Counted from the stretch's first letter, positions 25,489 to 34,980 are shown. The stretch: 64,000 nt of DNA from Enterocloster clostridioformis (GCF_020297485.1 NZ_JAIWZC010000001.1:4836001-4900000); one strand, 5' to 3'. Notes: generated from the letters alone by a model not told the origin. Program-made: numbers and translations.

Positions 25489-27264
25489 ATCACACTGAGA
25501 AAAAAACTGATTCTGGCATTTACGATACTGATTATCATATTAGGCTCCTGGATTGGTTATTTTTCTTATCAGGACGCAAAGGCAATTGTATATGCCAATA
25601 AAAAAAGTGAGATGGCGGATACCATCAACCGTATCGACATCGACATCAACACATGGGTGCTCCAGGTTGTCCGGCTGGCTGAGAATACCAGCGAGAACCA
25701 GGCTGTGATGGAATTGCTGGAAAATAAAATGATTACAAAACAGCAGAGAAATTACATAGATGAATGGTTCGACAATTTTGCCCAGGTGTTTGTGGCTGTA
25801 TCCGATATTCATATGATTGATAGGGACGGACAGATTCGATACAGCTATGTTCCTTATGAGGGATATGTAGATAAAGAAAGGCTCAAAGCCTGCACACAGG
25901 AAGCAGCGGACCGGCCGGACAGGGAGACATGGCTGGGCATTGGACGGCCTCTCTGCCGGGAAGCAGGAGAAGATGTGGTCACCATGGTGCGGGCGGTGAA
26001 TGCACAGGGGGAAGGGAGTACCGGGGGTGCGGAGGGCATTCTGGTGATTGAATTGAATCCCGATATTTTCAGCGGCCTTCTTCTTAATAACCACAGCATG
26101 TTCCCCAATCAGTATACCCTGATCGTTGACCGTAACGGGGATATCATATCTACCAATAAGAAAGTAGGGCATACCTGGCTGGATGAGATAGAAGACAGGT
26201 TTGGACAGGGAATCAGGAAATTCGAGCTGCGCTGGGAGGGAAAGGATTACTATGTATGCGGCCAGTACAATGGCGTGACCGGCTGGAAGACATTTTCCAT
26301 TGTATCATTGAATGATTTCTTTCCACAGGCCAGTGAATTACAGAGAGCGGTCTTTACCATGGTTGCGGTGGCTGTGCTGCTGGCGGCGGTTGTCATTTTG
26401 CTGATTTCCTATACCTTTACACGGCCTATCGGAAAGCTGATGACTGCCATGAAGGAGATAGAAAAGGGAGATTTTAAAATTCAGGTTGTCAATAAAAGCC
26501 GTGATGAGATTGGGCGTCTTACGGAGTCTTTTAATTTCATGGTCAGCAAGATTGACCACCTGGTAAAAGAGGTTTATCAGGAAAAGATTGCTCAGAAAAA
26601 TGCGGAGCTGGAAGCGCTTCAGGCCCAAATCAATCCTCATTTCCTTTACAATACGCTGGATTCCATAAACTGGATGCTCATGGATATTGGCGCAGATGAC
26701 ATCAGCGATGTAGTTGTCTCCCTGGGGGATATTCTTAAGTACTCCATTCACGGCAAGGATGTGCTGGTTCCCCTTAATGAGGAAGTACAATACATTGAAA
26801 GTTATTTGTGTATACAGAAAAACAGGCTGGAAGACCGCCTTTGCACTTCAATGGAGATACAGAAGGAGGCGAGAGCTTGTATGGTGCCGAAGCTGATTCT
26901 CCAGCCAATGGTGGAGAATGCCATTCTCCATGGAATAGAGCCTATGAAGGATGGGGGACGGGTCAGGATTACTGCCGGACTGGAACAGCAGAATTTGCTG
27001 ATTACCATAGAGGATAATGGACCGGGTATGGCCCCGGAGGAACTGGAACAGTGCCGCGCGGCTGTTTACAGCGAGTCCGGGGCCACGGACAGCATAGGCA
27101 TGCGCAATGTGCACCGAAGGCTGCGTCTGCATTTTGGGGAAGAATACGGACTGGCCATTGAGAGCAGGCATCAGGAAGGAACCATTGTGACTTTGCGGAT
27201 GCCCGGAACAAGATTGTCAGCAGAACAGGAGCAGGGGACAGATGGACATAGTGATTGTGGATGA
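25489..27264 (+). CDS. YesM-type sensor histidine kinase, apparent ATC start
   Basis: This protein of about 591 residues has a first membrane helix (KKLILAFTILIIILGSWIGY), an extracytoplasmic Cache-like sensor, a second helix (VAVAVLLAAVVILLIS), a HAMP domain, the YesM phospho-acceptor block LEALQAQINPHFLYNTLDSINWM (His about 384) and an ATPase domain (ENAILHGIEP, ITIEDNGPGM). The first ATG is at 25612, which would remove the first helix. The coding frame extends upstream to a TAA at 25453, and AGGAGG at 25475-25480 is 8 bases before an ATC at 25489 (ATC-ACA-CTG-AGA-AAA). A native ATG changed to ATC, or a rare ATC start, is likely. It pairs with the response regulator overlapping by 23 bases. 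Confidence 0.88.
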   Translation: MTLRKKLILAFTILIIILGSWIGYFSYQDAKAIVYANKKSEMADTINRIDIDINTWVLQVVRLAENTSENQAVMELLENKMITKQQRNYIDEWFDNFAQVFVAVSDIHMIDRDGQIRYSYVPYEGYVDKERLKACTQEAADRPDRETWLGIGRPLCREAGEDVVTMVRAVNAQGEGSTGGAEGILVIELNPDIFSGLLLNNHSMFPNQYTLIVDRNGDIISTNKKVGHTWLDEIEDRFGQGIRKFELRWEGKDYYVCGQYNGVTGWKTFSIVSLNDFFPQASELQRAVFTMVAVAVLLAAVVILLISYTFTRPIGKLMTAMKEIEKGDFKIQVVNKSRDEIGRLTESFNFMVSKIDHLVKEVYQEKIAQKNAELEALQAQINPHFLYNTLDSINWMLMDIGADDISDVVVSLGDILKYSIHGKDVLVPLNEEVQYIESYLCIQKNRLEDRLCTSMEIQKEARACMVPKLILQPMVENAILHGIEPMKDGGRVRITAGLEQQNLLITIEDNGPGMAPEELEQCRAAVYSESGATDSIGMRNVHRRLRLHFGEEYGLAIESRHQEGTIVTLRMPGTRLSAEQEQGTDGHSDCG

Positions 27265-27967
27265 CGAACCAAAAATCAGGAACGGATTGAGTAAACTGCT
27301 GGACGGCAGAGGAAACTGGCATGTGACCGGCACATATGCCGATGCCATGGATGCACTCAAAAACATGGCCTTTTGCAGCCCGGACGTAATTATCACAGAT
27401 ATCAAGATGCCGGAAATCAACGGCCTGGACATGATTGACCGCATGAGGGAAACGGACCAGGAGGCGTATATCATCATACTCAGCGGCTACAGTGATTTCG
27501 GCTTTGCCCAGAGAGCCATTGAACTGGGGGTTACCCGGTATCTGACAAAGCCCACCAAGAGGCGGGAACTGCTGGGGGTTCTGGAGGAAATCGAGGGAAA
27601 GTTGTCAGAGAAACAAAAGGGTGGTGAGGAAAAAAAAGAAGTTTCAAACCTGATGGTGCAAAAGGCCATGGATTACATTGCCCTTAACTATTCAGAGAAA
27701 ATCAGCTTGAAAAATATTGCGGAAGAGCTCTATCTTTCTCCTAATTACCTGTCCGAATTGTTTAAACGCCATACAGATAAGAATATTTCAGAATACATTA
27801 CGCAGTTTCGCCTGGACAAGGCCAGGCGTTATCTGCAGCAGCCTGAATATAAGATTGCGGATGTGTCGGATTTAGTGGGTTTTGGCGACCCAAGGTATTT
27901 CAGCAGCATGTTTAAACGTCAATATGGCATGACTCCCAATGAGTACCGCAACAGGAGCGTAAAATAA
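27242..27967 (+). CDS. YesN-type AraC response regulator
   Basis: This 241-residue protein has a receiver domain (IVIVDDEPKIRNGL, phospho-acceptor aspartate in VIITDIKMPEINGLD, lysine in RYLTKPTKR) and a C-terminal AraC double helix-turn-helix (LKNIAEELYLSPNYLSELFKRH, IADVSDLVGFGDPRYFSSMFKRQYGMTPNEYRN). It starts inside the end of the kinase gene, so the two are co-translated. YesM/YesN pairs usually control carbohydrate or nutrient transport genes next to them; the NCS1 permease and hydantoinase follow 125 bases downstream and are the likely targets. Confidence 0.93.
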   Translation: MDIVIVDDEPKIRNGLSKLLDGRGNWHVTGTYADAMDALKNMAFCSPDVIITDIKMPEINGLDMIDRMRETDQEAYIIILSGYSDFGFAQRAIELGVTRYLTKPTKRRELLGVLEEIEGKLSEKQKGGEEKKEVSNLMVQKAMDYIALNYSEKISLKNIAEELYLSPNYLSELFKRHTDKNISEYITQFRLDKARRYLQQPEYKIADVSDLVGFGDPRYFSSMFKRQYGMTPNEYRNRSVK

Positions 27968-27992
27968 TTGACAAAACAGTAGATTTGATGCA

Positions 27993-28020
27993 TTGAAAAT
28001 TCGATGTTTTCCACTAAAAT
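27993..28020 (+). promoter_or_regulatory. Candidate promoter of the NCS1 permease operon
   Basis: TTGAAA at 27993-27998 and TAAAAT at 28015-28020 are 16 bases apart. An inverted repeat GAAAA-N7-TTTTC (27995-28011) covers the spacer and could be a regulator site. A start here would give a leader of about 65 bases before ATG 28093. Confidence 0.45.
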
Positions 28021-28092
28021 AAAAGAGAATCAATAAGAACAAAGGTATTTCGGCCGAAGACCTGGTTTAAATGGAAAACGGAGGATATATGT

Positions 28093-29610
28093 ATGAGCGG
28101 GTTTCAAAGACAGAACGGGGATATTGTTGAGCTTACTGCTGCCGGTTTGGAGGCAGTCAGAAGCCATAAGAATAACTATGCGGACTCCACCAGACCGCTG
28201 GCTATGGATGAGCGCGGATGGTCTGCCTGGGATATGGGAAACCTTTGGATTGGCATGCTGGTCTCTATCGCGGTTTACCAGGTGGCCAGCGGCCTGATTG
28301 TATCCGGCATGTCCTGGGGGGAGGCGCTGTTTACGATTGTGCTGGGACATTTCCTGGTGATGGTATTTGCGGTGGTTCTGGGACATTTCGGTACGAAATA
28401 CGGTTTGACTTATCCCATGCTTTGCAAGTTGGTGTTTGGTTCCAAGGGCACAGTGGTGCCCTCTCTGGTCAGGGGAATCCTGGGCTGCTTCTGGTTTGGC
28501 GTACAGGCATGGATTGGCGGTCAGGCAGTGAACGCCATTCTGGCAGTGTTCCTTCCCTTCTGGAATGGACTGGGATTTAAGGGATTGTTTATTTCTTTCC
28601 TGATTTTCTGGCTGATGAATGTGTATATTGCGGGCTCCGGATCAGGCGCCGTGCAGAAGCTTGAGAAGTTTGCCGCGCCTGTGTTGATTTTACTCAGCTT
28701 TATTGTAATCATATGGGGGATGTACACGGCAGACTGGAGCATCTCAGGACTGCTCTCAGAACCGTCCATCCAGGGAAATCCCGATGCTGATTTCTGGAAA
28801 TTGTTTTTTCCTGCCCTTTCATCCATGATTGCCTTTGACGGCGGTATCGCATTATCCATGGCGGATTTTACAAGAAACTGCAAGACACAGAAGGCGCAGA
28901 TGGTGGGCCAGCTGGCAGGAGCGCCTGTCATGACGGCATTCATCGCATTTGTAGGTATTTGCGGCACAGCGGGCGCGTCTCTGGCCTTTCAAGAGGCCAT
29001 ATGGGAACCGGCGGTCCTTGTGAGCAAATTTGATAACCCGGCTATTGTTATTATCTTTTCTCTGTTCATCATCATGGCCGTGCTGACCACCAATGTGGCT
29101 GCAAATCTGGTTCCGCCCACCAACGTTTTGGCAACCCTGTTTGCAAAGAAAATAAGCTATAAAAAGGCAGCTCTTATTGCGGCTGTGCTGGCACTGTTTG
29201 CCCAGCCATGGAACGCTCTGGCCAGCGCCTATGACCTGATTTATAATGTATGCGGCCTTTTGGGAGCACTGCTGGGACCTATTTCGGGGCTTTATCTGGT
29301 TTCCTATCTGTTTGAGCACAAAACCCACGTGGATATGGTGGACCTGTACCGCGAAGATGGGGGAAGGTATTATTATAAGGGGGGATGGAATACGGCAATC
29401 ATTGCCATTTTCCTGGCTGCCACGGCCGTTATCATCGCTGGAAAATACATCACTCCATTGAATTTTCTGTTTGACAATGCATATGCCATAGGCAGCGTGG
29501 GAGCAGGGCTGTTATATTATATCTATCTTAAAATTCAAAATAAGAGAAATGGAGTGAATGAAAATTATGAAGACAATCATCAGACAAGGCACGATTGTGT
29601 CACCGAGTGA
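28093..29610 (+). CDS. NCS1-family permease (cytosine/allantoin/hydantoin type)
   Basis: This 505-residue permease has about twelve membrane helices and NCS1 hallmarks: the N-terminal NxxLxPMxxxxR-like block (SHKNNYADSTRPLAMDERGWSAWDMGNLWIGM), LGHFGTKYGLTYPMLCKLVFGSKG, ACILGCFWFGVQ-like helix and MADFTRNCKTQKAQMVGQ. The family imports purines, pyrimidines, allantoin or hydantoins with cations. GGAGGATA precedes the start. The last 18 codons overlap the start of the hydantoinase gene in another frame, so the two are coupled; together they suggest uptake and ring-opening of a hydantoin or dihydropyrimidine. Confidence 0.92.
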   Translation: MSGFQRQNGDIVELTAAGLEAVRSHKNNYADSTRPLAMDERGWSAWDMGNLWIGMLVSIAVYQVASGLIVSGMSWGEALFTIVLGHFLVMVFAVVLGHFGTKYGLTYPMLCKLVFGSKGTVVPSLVRGILGCFWFGVQAWIGGQAVNAILAVFLPFWNGLGFKGLFISFLIFWLMNVYIAGSGSGAVQKLEKFAAPVLILLSFIVIIWGMYTADWSISGLLSEPSIQGNPDADFWKLFFPALSSMIAFDGGIALSMADFTRNCKTQKAQMVGQLAGAPVMTAFIAFVGICGTAGASLAFQEAIWEPAVLVSKFDNPAIVIIFSLFIIMAVLTTNVAANLVPPTNVLATLFAKKISYKKAALIAAVLALFAQPWNALASAYDLIYNVCGLLGALLGPISGLYLVSYLFEHKTHVDMVDLYREDGGRYYYKGGWNTAIIAIFLAATAVIIAGKYITPLNFLFDNAYAIGSVGAGLLYYIYLKIQNKRNGVNENYEDNHQTRHDCVTE

Positions 29611-30946
29611 AATTTATGAGGCGGATATACTGATTGACGGAGAAAAGATTGCATGTATAGGCAGGAATCTGGAATCAGAAGGAGCAAAGGTCATTGAGGC
29701 CAGGGGAAAATACGTGATTCCGGGAGGTGTGGATGTACATACCCATATGGACCTTTTGGCAGGCAATTCACGGGCAGTAGATGACTTTTATGACGGTACG
29801 GTGGCGGCGGCCTGCGGAGGTACCACTGCCATTGTGGACCACATGGGATTTGGACCGGATGGCTGCAATCTTCATTACCAGCTGAATGAATACCATCATC
29901 TGGCTGACGGTAAGGCTGTGATTGACTATGGATTTCACGGGACTGCCCAGCATGTGAACCAGGATATTCTGGACGAGCTGGAGGGAATGATGGAAGATGG
30001 AGTGTCCAGCGTGAAGGTATACCTGACCTATGACAGGCGCCTGAATGACGGGGAGGCCCTTCAGGTCCTGAAACGCATGAAGAAACTGGGAGGTGTGACT
30101 GCATTTCACTGCGAGAACCATGAGGTGGTGGAATACTATCGGAACATGTACAGGGAACAGGGCTGCACCAGTCCGTACTATCATGCCAAGAGCCGTCCCA
30201 ATCTGGCGGAGGCGGAGGCTGTGGCCAGGATTCTCAGTCTGGCGCGTCTGGCAGGCGATGCACCTGTTTATATCGTACATCTGTCCTGCGAGGAAAGCCT
30301 GGAGGCGGTACTGGATGCCAGGAAGAAGGGGCAGAAGAATATATTTGTGGAGACCTGTACACAGTACCTGACACTGACAGAAGAACGGTATATGGATAAG
30401 GACGGCTTGAAATATGTCATGTCTCCGCCCCTGCGCACCAGGGAAGACTGTGAACGGCTTTGGGAAGGGCTGGCGGCTGGTGATATACAGGTAGTGGCAA
30501 CAGACCACTGTCCATTTAATTACGGCATAGAGAAACAGCTGGGCAGGGATGACTTCACCAAGTGTCCCAACGGGGCGCCCGGTGTGGAGGAGAGGATGTC
30601 TGTCATCTTCTCAGAAGGCGTGATGAAAAAACGAATCAGCTTAAACCGTTACGTTGAGGCTCTGTGTACAAATCCTGCCAGGATATATGGGTTTTATCCG
30701 GAGAAAGGAATTTTGCAGCCAGGATCAGACGGAGATTTGGTAATCATTGACCCCAAGAAGGAGTATGTGCTCACCCATGACCGTATGCACAGCGCGGTGG
30801 ATTATACCGCATACGAGGGTATGAAGCTAAAGGGACAGATAGAGCTTGTGATGCAGAGAGGCAGCGTTGTGGCGGAAGGAAATGTATTTAAGGGAAAAAG
30901 AGGCGCAGGACGGTTTATTCACAGACGGCCACATGATAATGCGTAA
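29558..30946 (+). CDS. Dihydropyrimidinase / D-hydantoinase
   Basis: This 462-residue amidohydrolase has the metal-binding GGVDVHTHMDL, the lysine that becomes carbamylated in SSVKVYLTYD, further histidine ligands in FHCENHE and YIVHLSCEE, and the aspartate in VVATDHCPFNYG. The family opens the ring of dihydrouracil, dihydrothymine or 5-substituted hydantoins to N-carbamoyl acids. Starts at 29558 or 29567 are both possible, with GGAG at 29551. No N-carbamoyl amidohydrolase gene follows, so the next step must be elsewhere. Confidence 0.93.
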   Translation: MKIMKTIIRQGTIVSPSEIYEADILIDGEKIACIGRNLESEGAKVIEARGKYVIPGGVDVHTHMDLLAGNSRAVDDFYDGTVAAACGGTTAIVDHMGFGPDGCNLHYQLNEYHHLADGKAVIDYGFHGTAQHVNQDILDELEGMMEDGVSSVKVYLTYDRRLNDGEALQVLKRMKKLGGVTAFHCENHEVVEYYRNMYREQGCTSPYYHAKSRPNLAEAEAVARILSLARLAGDAPVYIVHLSCEESLEAVLDARKKGQKNIFVETCTQYLTLTEERYMDKDGLKYVMSPPLRTREDCERLWEGLAAGDIQVVATDHCPFNYGIEKQLGRDDFTKCPNGAPGVEERMSVIFSEGVMKKRISLNRYVEALCTNPARIYGFYPEKGILQPGSDGDLVIIDPKKEYVLTHDRMHSAVDYTAYEGMKLKGQIELVMQRGSVVAEGNVFKGKRGAGRFIHRRPHDNA

Positions 30947-31018
30947 ACTGTCTTTTACATAAATTTACACAGGCATCTGACATCGGGAAACGGAATTTGA
31001 AAACGAGGGCGGTGCACA

Positions 31019-32044
31019 ATGAAAATTTCAGAAATAAAGATTTCGCGCTTTCTTCTGGCACTGGCAGGCGCGTCAATACTGACAGCCGGCGGATGCCGTC
31101 AGGCGGTTGCTGATTCGCCTGCCGCCGAACACAGAACAGAGAAAATGGTTGCAATCCTTCCGGGAATGATTGAGGATCAGAGCTGGAATAAGATAAACTA
31201 TGAAGGCATTCTGAAATGCCGGGAGACCCTGGGAGTTGATTTGGAATTTGTCCAGAATGTGACGGAAAGCGATTTTGAGGCAGTCCTGACAGAGTATGGC
31301 AGCCAGGGATACGGTCTGGTGATGGCGGCCGGCTCTCAGTTTGACGACGCGGTCTCTGTGGTGGCGCCCAGGTTTCCCGATACTACCTTTTGCGTGGTCA
31401 ACGGTTCCTTTTGCCAGGGAAGAAATGTGGCGCCCATCTTTCCGAAGGAATATGAGGCCAGTTATCTGGCCTCCATCATTGCGGGCAACATAACCCGAAG
31501 CGGGATACTCGGCATTATAGCGGGTTATCCCAATGCCCCCATGGAGCATCTTCTGGATGTGTATGAGAAAAATGCAATGGATATTATTTCACAGAGGGGA
31601 ATTGAAAATCCCCAGACATTAAGGAGTTATGCCAACAGCTGGTCAAATGTGGACCTGGGGAAGAAGATAGTGGAGCAGATGATTGACAGCGGGGCGGATA
31701 CCTTGTTTATCTATGCCAATGAAGTGGGGCTTGGATGCATTCAGGCTGCCAAGGAAAGGCAGGTCAGGGTTATCGGATTTTCTGATAACCAGAACGACCT
31801 GGAGCCAGGGACCGTGGCAGCCTCTGTCTACTTTGACTTCGGTACGCTTTACAGATGGACCGTGGAGCAGTATATGGACGGGAAAATGCAGGGCAACAAG
31901 GTACATGAAATAGGCATCCGTGAAGGGATTTTTGTTCCGGTGTTTCCGGAGGGAACTCCGGAAGGTCTGAGGGATGCGGTAGACCAGGGAACCTCAGATT
32001 TCCTTAAGGGCAAGGTGGATTTGACCCAATGGTTTTCAGATTGA
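31019..32044 (+). CDS. BMP/PnrA-type substrate-binding lipoprotein
   Basis: This 341-residue exported protein has a signal segment ending at Cys26 (LTAGGC, an imperfect lipobox). It matches the basic-membrane-protein family that binds purine nucleosides and related compounds: MIEDQSWNKINYEGI, YGLVMAAGSQFDDAV, FCVVNGS, EYEASYLASIIAGNITRSGILGIIAG and a late VIGFSDNQNDLEPGTVAASV. No ABC permease or ATPase gene is adjacent. Its location after a hydantoinase suggests a nucleobase-related ligand, perhaps as a sensor accessory; this is inference. It overlaps the convergent MocR gene by 9 bases. Confidence 0.88.
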   Translation: MKISEIKISRFLLALAGASILTAGGCRQAVADSPAAEHRTEKMVAILPGMIEDQSWNKINYEGILKCRETLGVDLEFVQNVTESDFEAVLTEYGSQGYGLVMAAGSQFDDAVSVVAPRFPDTTFCVVNGSFCQGRNVAPIFPKEYEASYLASIIAGNITRSGILGIIAGYPNAPMEHLLDVYEKNAMDIISQRGIENPQTLRSYANSWSNVDLGKKIVEQMIDSGADTLFIYANEVGLGCIQAAKERQVRVIGFSDNQNDLEPGTVAASVYFDFGTLYRWTVEQYMDGKMQGNKVHEIGIREGIFVPVFPEGTPEGLRDAVDQGTSDFLKGKVDLTQWFSD

Positions 32045-33424
32045 ATATTGCAGTATCCCCCCCAACCGTCTGAGTCCCTCCTCCAAATCCTTCATAGACG
32101 GCGGGGTTATGACGGAAATGCGGACAGCCTTTTCTGCCGGTTTGTTGCCCACTGAAAAACGTTCCGCCCCATAGACCTGCACGCCTGCCTGCCTTGCGCA
32201 GATTTCAAAGCTTTTGCCGGTGAAATAATCCGGCAGGCGCAGGTATCTCATGGGGCTGGTGGGCGGACAGTCCAGTACAAAGCCCTTTAAGGACTGGCTG
32301 ATTACATGATTCCGCCTGCGCAGTTCCTCCTTTCGTCCCCATATGATTTCATCGGCAATTCCATCTGTAATCAGTCCTGCGGATACGGCTGCAAGCAGCG
32401 GGGAGATGGAAATATTCATGGAATAAAGGGCAGTGGCCAGGCCGCGGTGATACTGGTCCGGCACATGGACATAGGCGGTTCTGAGACCCGCGGCAATGGT
32501 TTTGGACAGGCTTGACAGGTAAATGACCTGTTCCGGGGCAAAGGAAGCAATGGGAGGAAGGGGATTCTCCGCCAGCAGGTTGTTGATTCCATCCTCAATC
32601 ACAAGGATATTTTTTTCTCTGGCCAGTCCTGCGATCATTTTCCTGGTTTCTAACGGCATGATATGTGAGGTGGGATTGTGGTAATCCGGTATTACATAGA
32701 TTCCTTTTATCCTCTCATTCTGTATGGCATATCGGATTCCTTCCTCTGTCATTTCATAGCCGTTATTCTGAATGGGTATCAGATGAATTCCCAGCAGCTT
32801 GGCCGCGTTTTTTACTCCCGGATAAGTCAGAGGGTCTGTTCCCAGCTTATTTCCACGTTCCAGCAATGCGCCCAGTGACGCCGTCAGGGCATTCTGGCCG
32901 CCTGCCGCCAGCAGGACATGCTCCTTGTCTGTATGGAAGCCTGATTTTTGAAACCAGGCCACGCCGGCTTCACGCTGGAGTCCTGTTCCCTCCGGGTCAT
33001 CGTAGGAAAAGAGGTTCAGCGCGTCAGGCCGTTTCAGAAGCCGCTCCGTATATGATTTCGCCAGCCGGTTCCCGGACACCTGGGGAACCAATGCGCCCAT
33101 TTCAATCATCCGCGGATTTTCGCGTCCGCACAGCAGGACGGTTTCCGCGGTGACATCCGCACAGACATAGGTTCCGTTTCCCACGGAGGCAGACAGAAGG
33201 CCCTTCTGGCTGCACAATTTGAAGGCCCTGGATATGGTGCTCAGGTTTACATTCAGGTAATCCGCCAATTCCCGCTGGGGCGGCAGCTTTGTTCCTGCTT
33301 TCAGTGTACCGTTCTTAATATCATCTTCCATCAGGCTTACCAGCGCCAGATATTTGGGGCCTGATGCTCTGCTTAAATCCGGTTTCCAGCTCATGGGATA
33401 ATTGTCAAATGAATTGATGGACAT
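32036..33424 (-). CDS. MocR-family (GntR helix-turn-helix plus aminotransferase-like) regulator
   Basis: This 462-residue protein has an N-terminal GntR winged helix (LVSLMEDDIKNGTLKAGTKLPPQRELADYLNVNLSTISRAFKLCSQKGLL) and a C-terminal fold-type I aminotransferase-like domain with the PLP lysine in LSSLSKTIAAGLRTAYV. Such regulators sense PLP or an amino acid and often control a divergent gene. The start at 33424 follows AGAGGAAA; the frame extends 30 codons further but without a ribosome site. It is divergent from the aminotransferase at 33565, its probable target. Confidence 0.92.
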   Translation of the reverse strand: MSINSFDNYPMSWKPDLSRASGPKYLALVSLMEDDIKNGTLKAGTKLPPQRELADYLNVNLSTISRAFKLCSQKGLLSASVGNGTYVCADVTAETVLLCGRENPRMIEMGALVPQVSGNRLAKSYTERLLKRPDALNLFSYDDPEGTGLQREAGVAWFQKSGFHTDKEHVLLAAGGQNALTASLGALLERGNKLGTDPLTYPGVKNAAKLLGIHLIPIQNNGYEMTEEGIRYAIQNERIKGIYVIPDYHNPTSHIMPLETRKMIAGLAREKNILVIEDGINNLLAENPLPPIASFAPEQVIYLSSLSKTIAAGLRTAYVHVPDQYHRGLATALYSMNISISPLLAAVSAGLITDGIADEIIWGRKEELRRRNHVISQSLKGFVLDCPPTSPMRYLRLPDYFTGKSFEICARQAGVQVYGAERFSVGNKPAEKAVRISVITPPSMKDLEEGLRRLGGILQYSI

Positions 33425-33501
33425 AATCTGTTTCCTCTGCATGTTTTTTGTGGTTTGTTTGTATGAGTATTTGTAAAATTGTCTTGCATACAATTCTACT
33501 G

Positions 33502-33530
33502 TTGTTCGTGTCATTTTGCAAGTTTATAAT
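33502..33530 (+). promoter_or_regulatory. Sigma-70 promoter of the aminotransferase gene
   Basis: TTGTTC at 33502-33507 and a perfect TATAAT at 33525-33530 are 17 bases apart, 35 bases before the ATG. Just upstream is an inverted repeat TTGTATG (33459-33465) / CATACAA (33487-33493) that could be the site for the divergent MocR regulator. Confidence 0.6.
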
Positions 33531-33564
33531 GATACCATTATAAGCTTGACAAAGGAGTAGCAGT

Positions 33565-34743
33565 ATGGAACATTTATTATCTGAGCGGATTAAATCCACA
33601 CCACCGTCATTTATCAGAAGTATTTTAAAGACCGCGGCTGACCCGGAAATCATCTCGTTTGCAGGAGGACTGCCAAACCCGATATCGTTTCCCCAGGAGG
33701 AGCTTCTGGTATCCATGGAGCGCATCGTAAGGGATTACGGGAGCAGTCTGTTTCAATATTCCATCACGGCCGGGCTCCCGGAGCTCCGTCAGTATATAGC
33801 GGACCGCTACAACCGCAAATTCGGCCTTGCCCTTGGCATTGAGAATATCCTGATTACCACAGGGTCCCAGCAGGCCCTGGACCTTATATCGAAGGTTCTG
33901 TTAAATACAGGGGACGGCGTGATTGTGGAGAAGCCCAGCTATCTTGGGGCCATACAGGCATTTTCCCAATATCAGCCGGTTTTTTATCCGGTTGAGCTGA
34001 CAGAGGAAGGGATGGATATTGGCCGGTTAAAGGATGCGCTGGATCATGACGTCAAATTCATATACGCCATACCGGATTTCCAGAATCCCACAGGACTCAG
34101 CTACTCAGCTGAAAACAGGGAGTGTATCCGGAAAGTCCTGACGGGGCGTGAAATCGTTTTAGTGGAGGACGACCCTTATGGGGAACTGCGTTTCGACGAG
34201 GGCGGACGTATTCCTTATATCGGGGCAGGCCGGCTGCCGGGCAGTATTCTGCTGGGGACATTTTCAAAGACTGTGACTCCGGGCATGCGCACCGGTTTCA
34301 TGATTTGCGCCGATACAGAACTGCTGAAACATATTTCAGTGGCAAAAGAAGCCAGCGATTTACATACAAATATTTTCTCCCAGTATCTGATATGGGACTA
34401 TCTGATGCACAATGACTATGATGCCCATATCGCCCAAATCAGGCGGCTGTATAAAGAGCAGGCGCAGGCCATGACAGAGGCAATGGACCGGTATTTTCCG
34501 AAGACAGTCAAGTATACCCGGCCCCGCGGCGGCATGTTTCTATGGGTGACACTGCCGGAAGGCGTCAGCGCGTTATCGCTGTTTCCAAAAGCCCTGGAGA
34601 AAAAGGTTGCATTTGTTCCCGGTGACCCGTTTTACATCAATATGGCCAATACCAATACCATGCGTCTGAACTACACGAACGCGGACTGCAGGATGATTGA
34701 CGAGGGAATACGCAGGTTGGGGGAGTTGTTGAGGGAAATATAA
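33565..34743 (+). CDS. PLP-dependent aminotransferase, class I/II (2-aminoadipate-type)
   Basis: This 392-residue fold-type I enzyme has SFAGGLPNPISFP, the SQQALDL phosphate-site region, DFQNPTGLSYS, the aspartate VEDDPYGELRF and the Schiff-base lysine in GTFSKTVTPGMRTGF. It resembles the LysN/AroH-like subgroup that is structurally close to MocR proteins. Donor and acceptor are not predictable. AAAGGAG lies 9 bases before the ATG. The divergent MocR gene is 140 bases away, a typical regulator-target pair. Confidence 0.92.
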   Translation: MEHLLSERIKSTPPSFIRSILKTAADPEIISFAGGLPNPISFPQEELLVSMERIVRDYGSSLFQYSITAGLPELRQYIADRYNRKFGLALGIENILITTGSQQALDLISKVLLNTGDGVIVEKPSYLGAIQAFSQYQPVFYPVELTEEGMDIGRLKDALDHDVKFIYAIPDFQNPTGLSYSAENRECIRKVLTGREIVLVEDDPYGELRFDEGGRIPYIGAGRLPGSILLGTFSKTVTPGMRTGFMICADTELLKHISVAKEASDLHTNIFSQYLIWDYLMHNDYDAHIAQIRRLYKEQAQAMTEAMDRYFPKTVKYTRPRGGMFLWVTLPEGVSALSLFPKALEKKVAFVPGDPFYINMANTNTMRLNYTNADCRMIDEGIRRLGELLREI

Positions 34744-34800
34744 TAGGATACAGTAAAAACAGCATTATCATATAGCTGAAATCTGATTCTCTATCTTTAT

Positions 34801-34980
34801 GAGGGCACAGCCAGTGCCATGCAGCCCACGGCGAGCACCTACTGGGGCGAAGGGAAACAGGAAAACGACGCCGGGGTGGGAGCGGGGGCACTCAGGCTTT
34901 ACTGCGCGGGCACGGTATTTGCCGGAATATCCATCCTTATGGCCGGTTATTTCCAAGTCTGCGGCCGGGAGAGGAGTGAC
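34801..34980 (+). pseudogene. MATE efflux transporter remnant
   Basis: In one frame the sequence reads EGTASAMQPTASTYWGEGKQEN, then ALRLYCAGTVFAGISILMAGYFQVCGRER before similarity ends. The first block is the MATE-family segment of the middle helices and the second belongs to a later helix, so most of the protein has been lost by internal deletion. The right end merges, on the opposite strand, into the serine dehydratase gene, whose last codons are read from this DNA. Confidence 0.6.
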
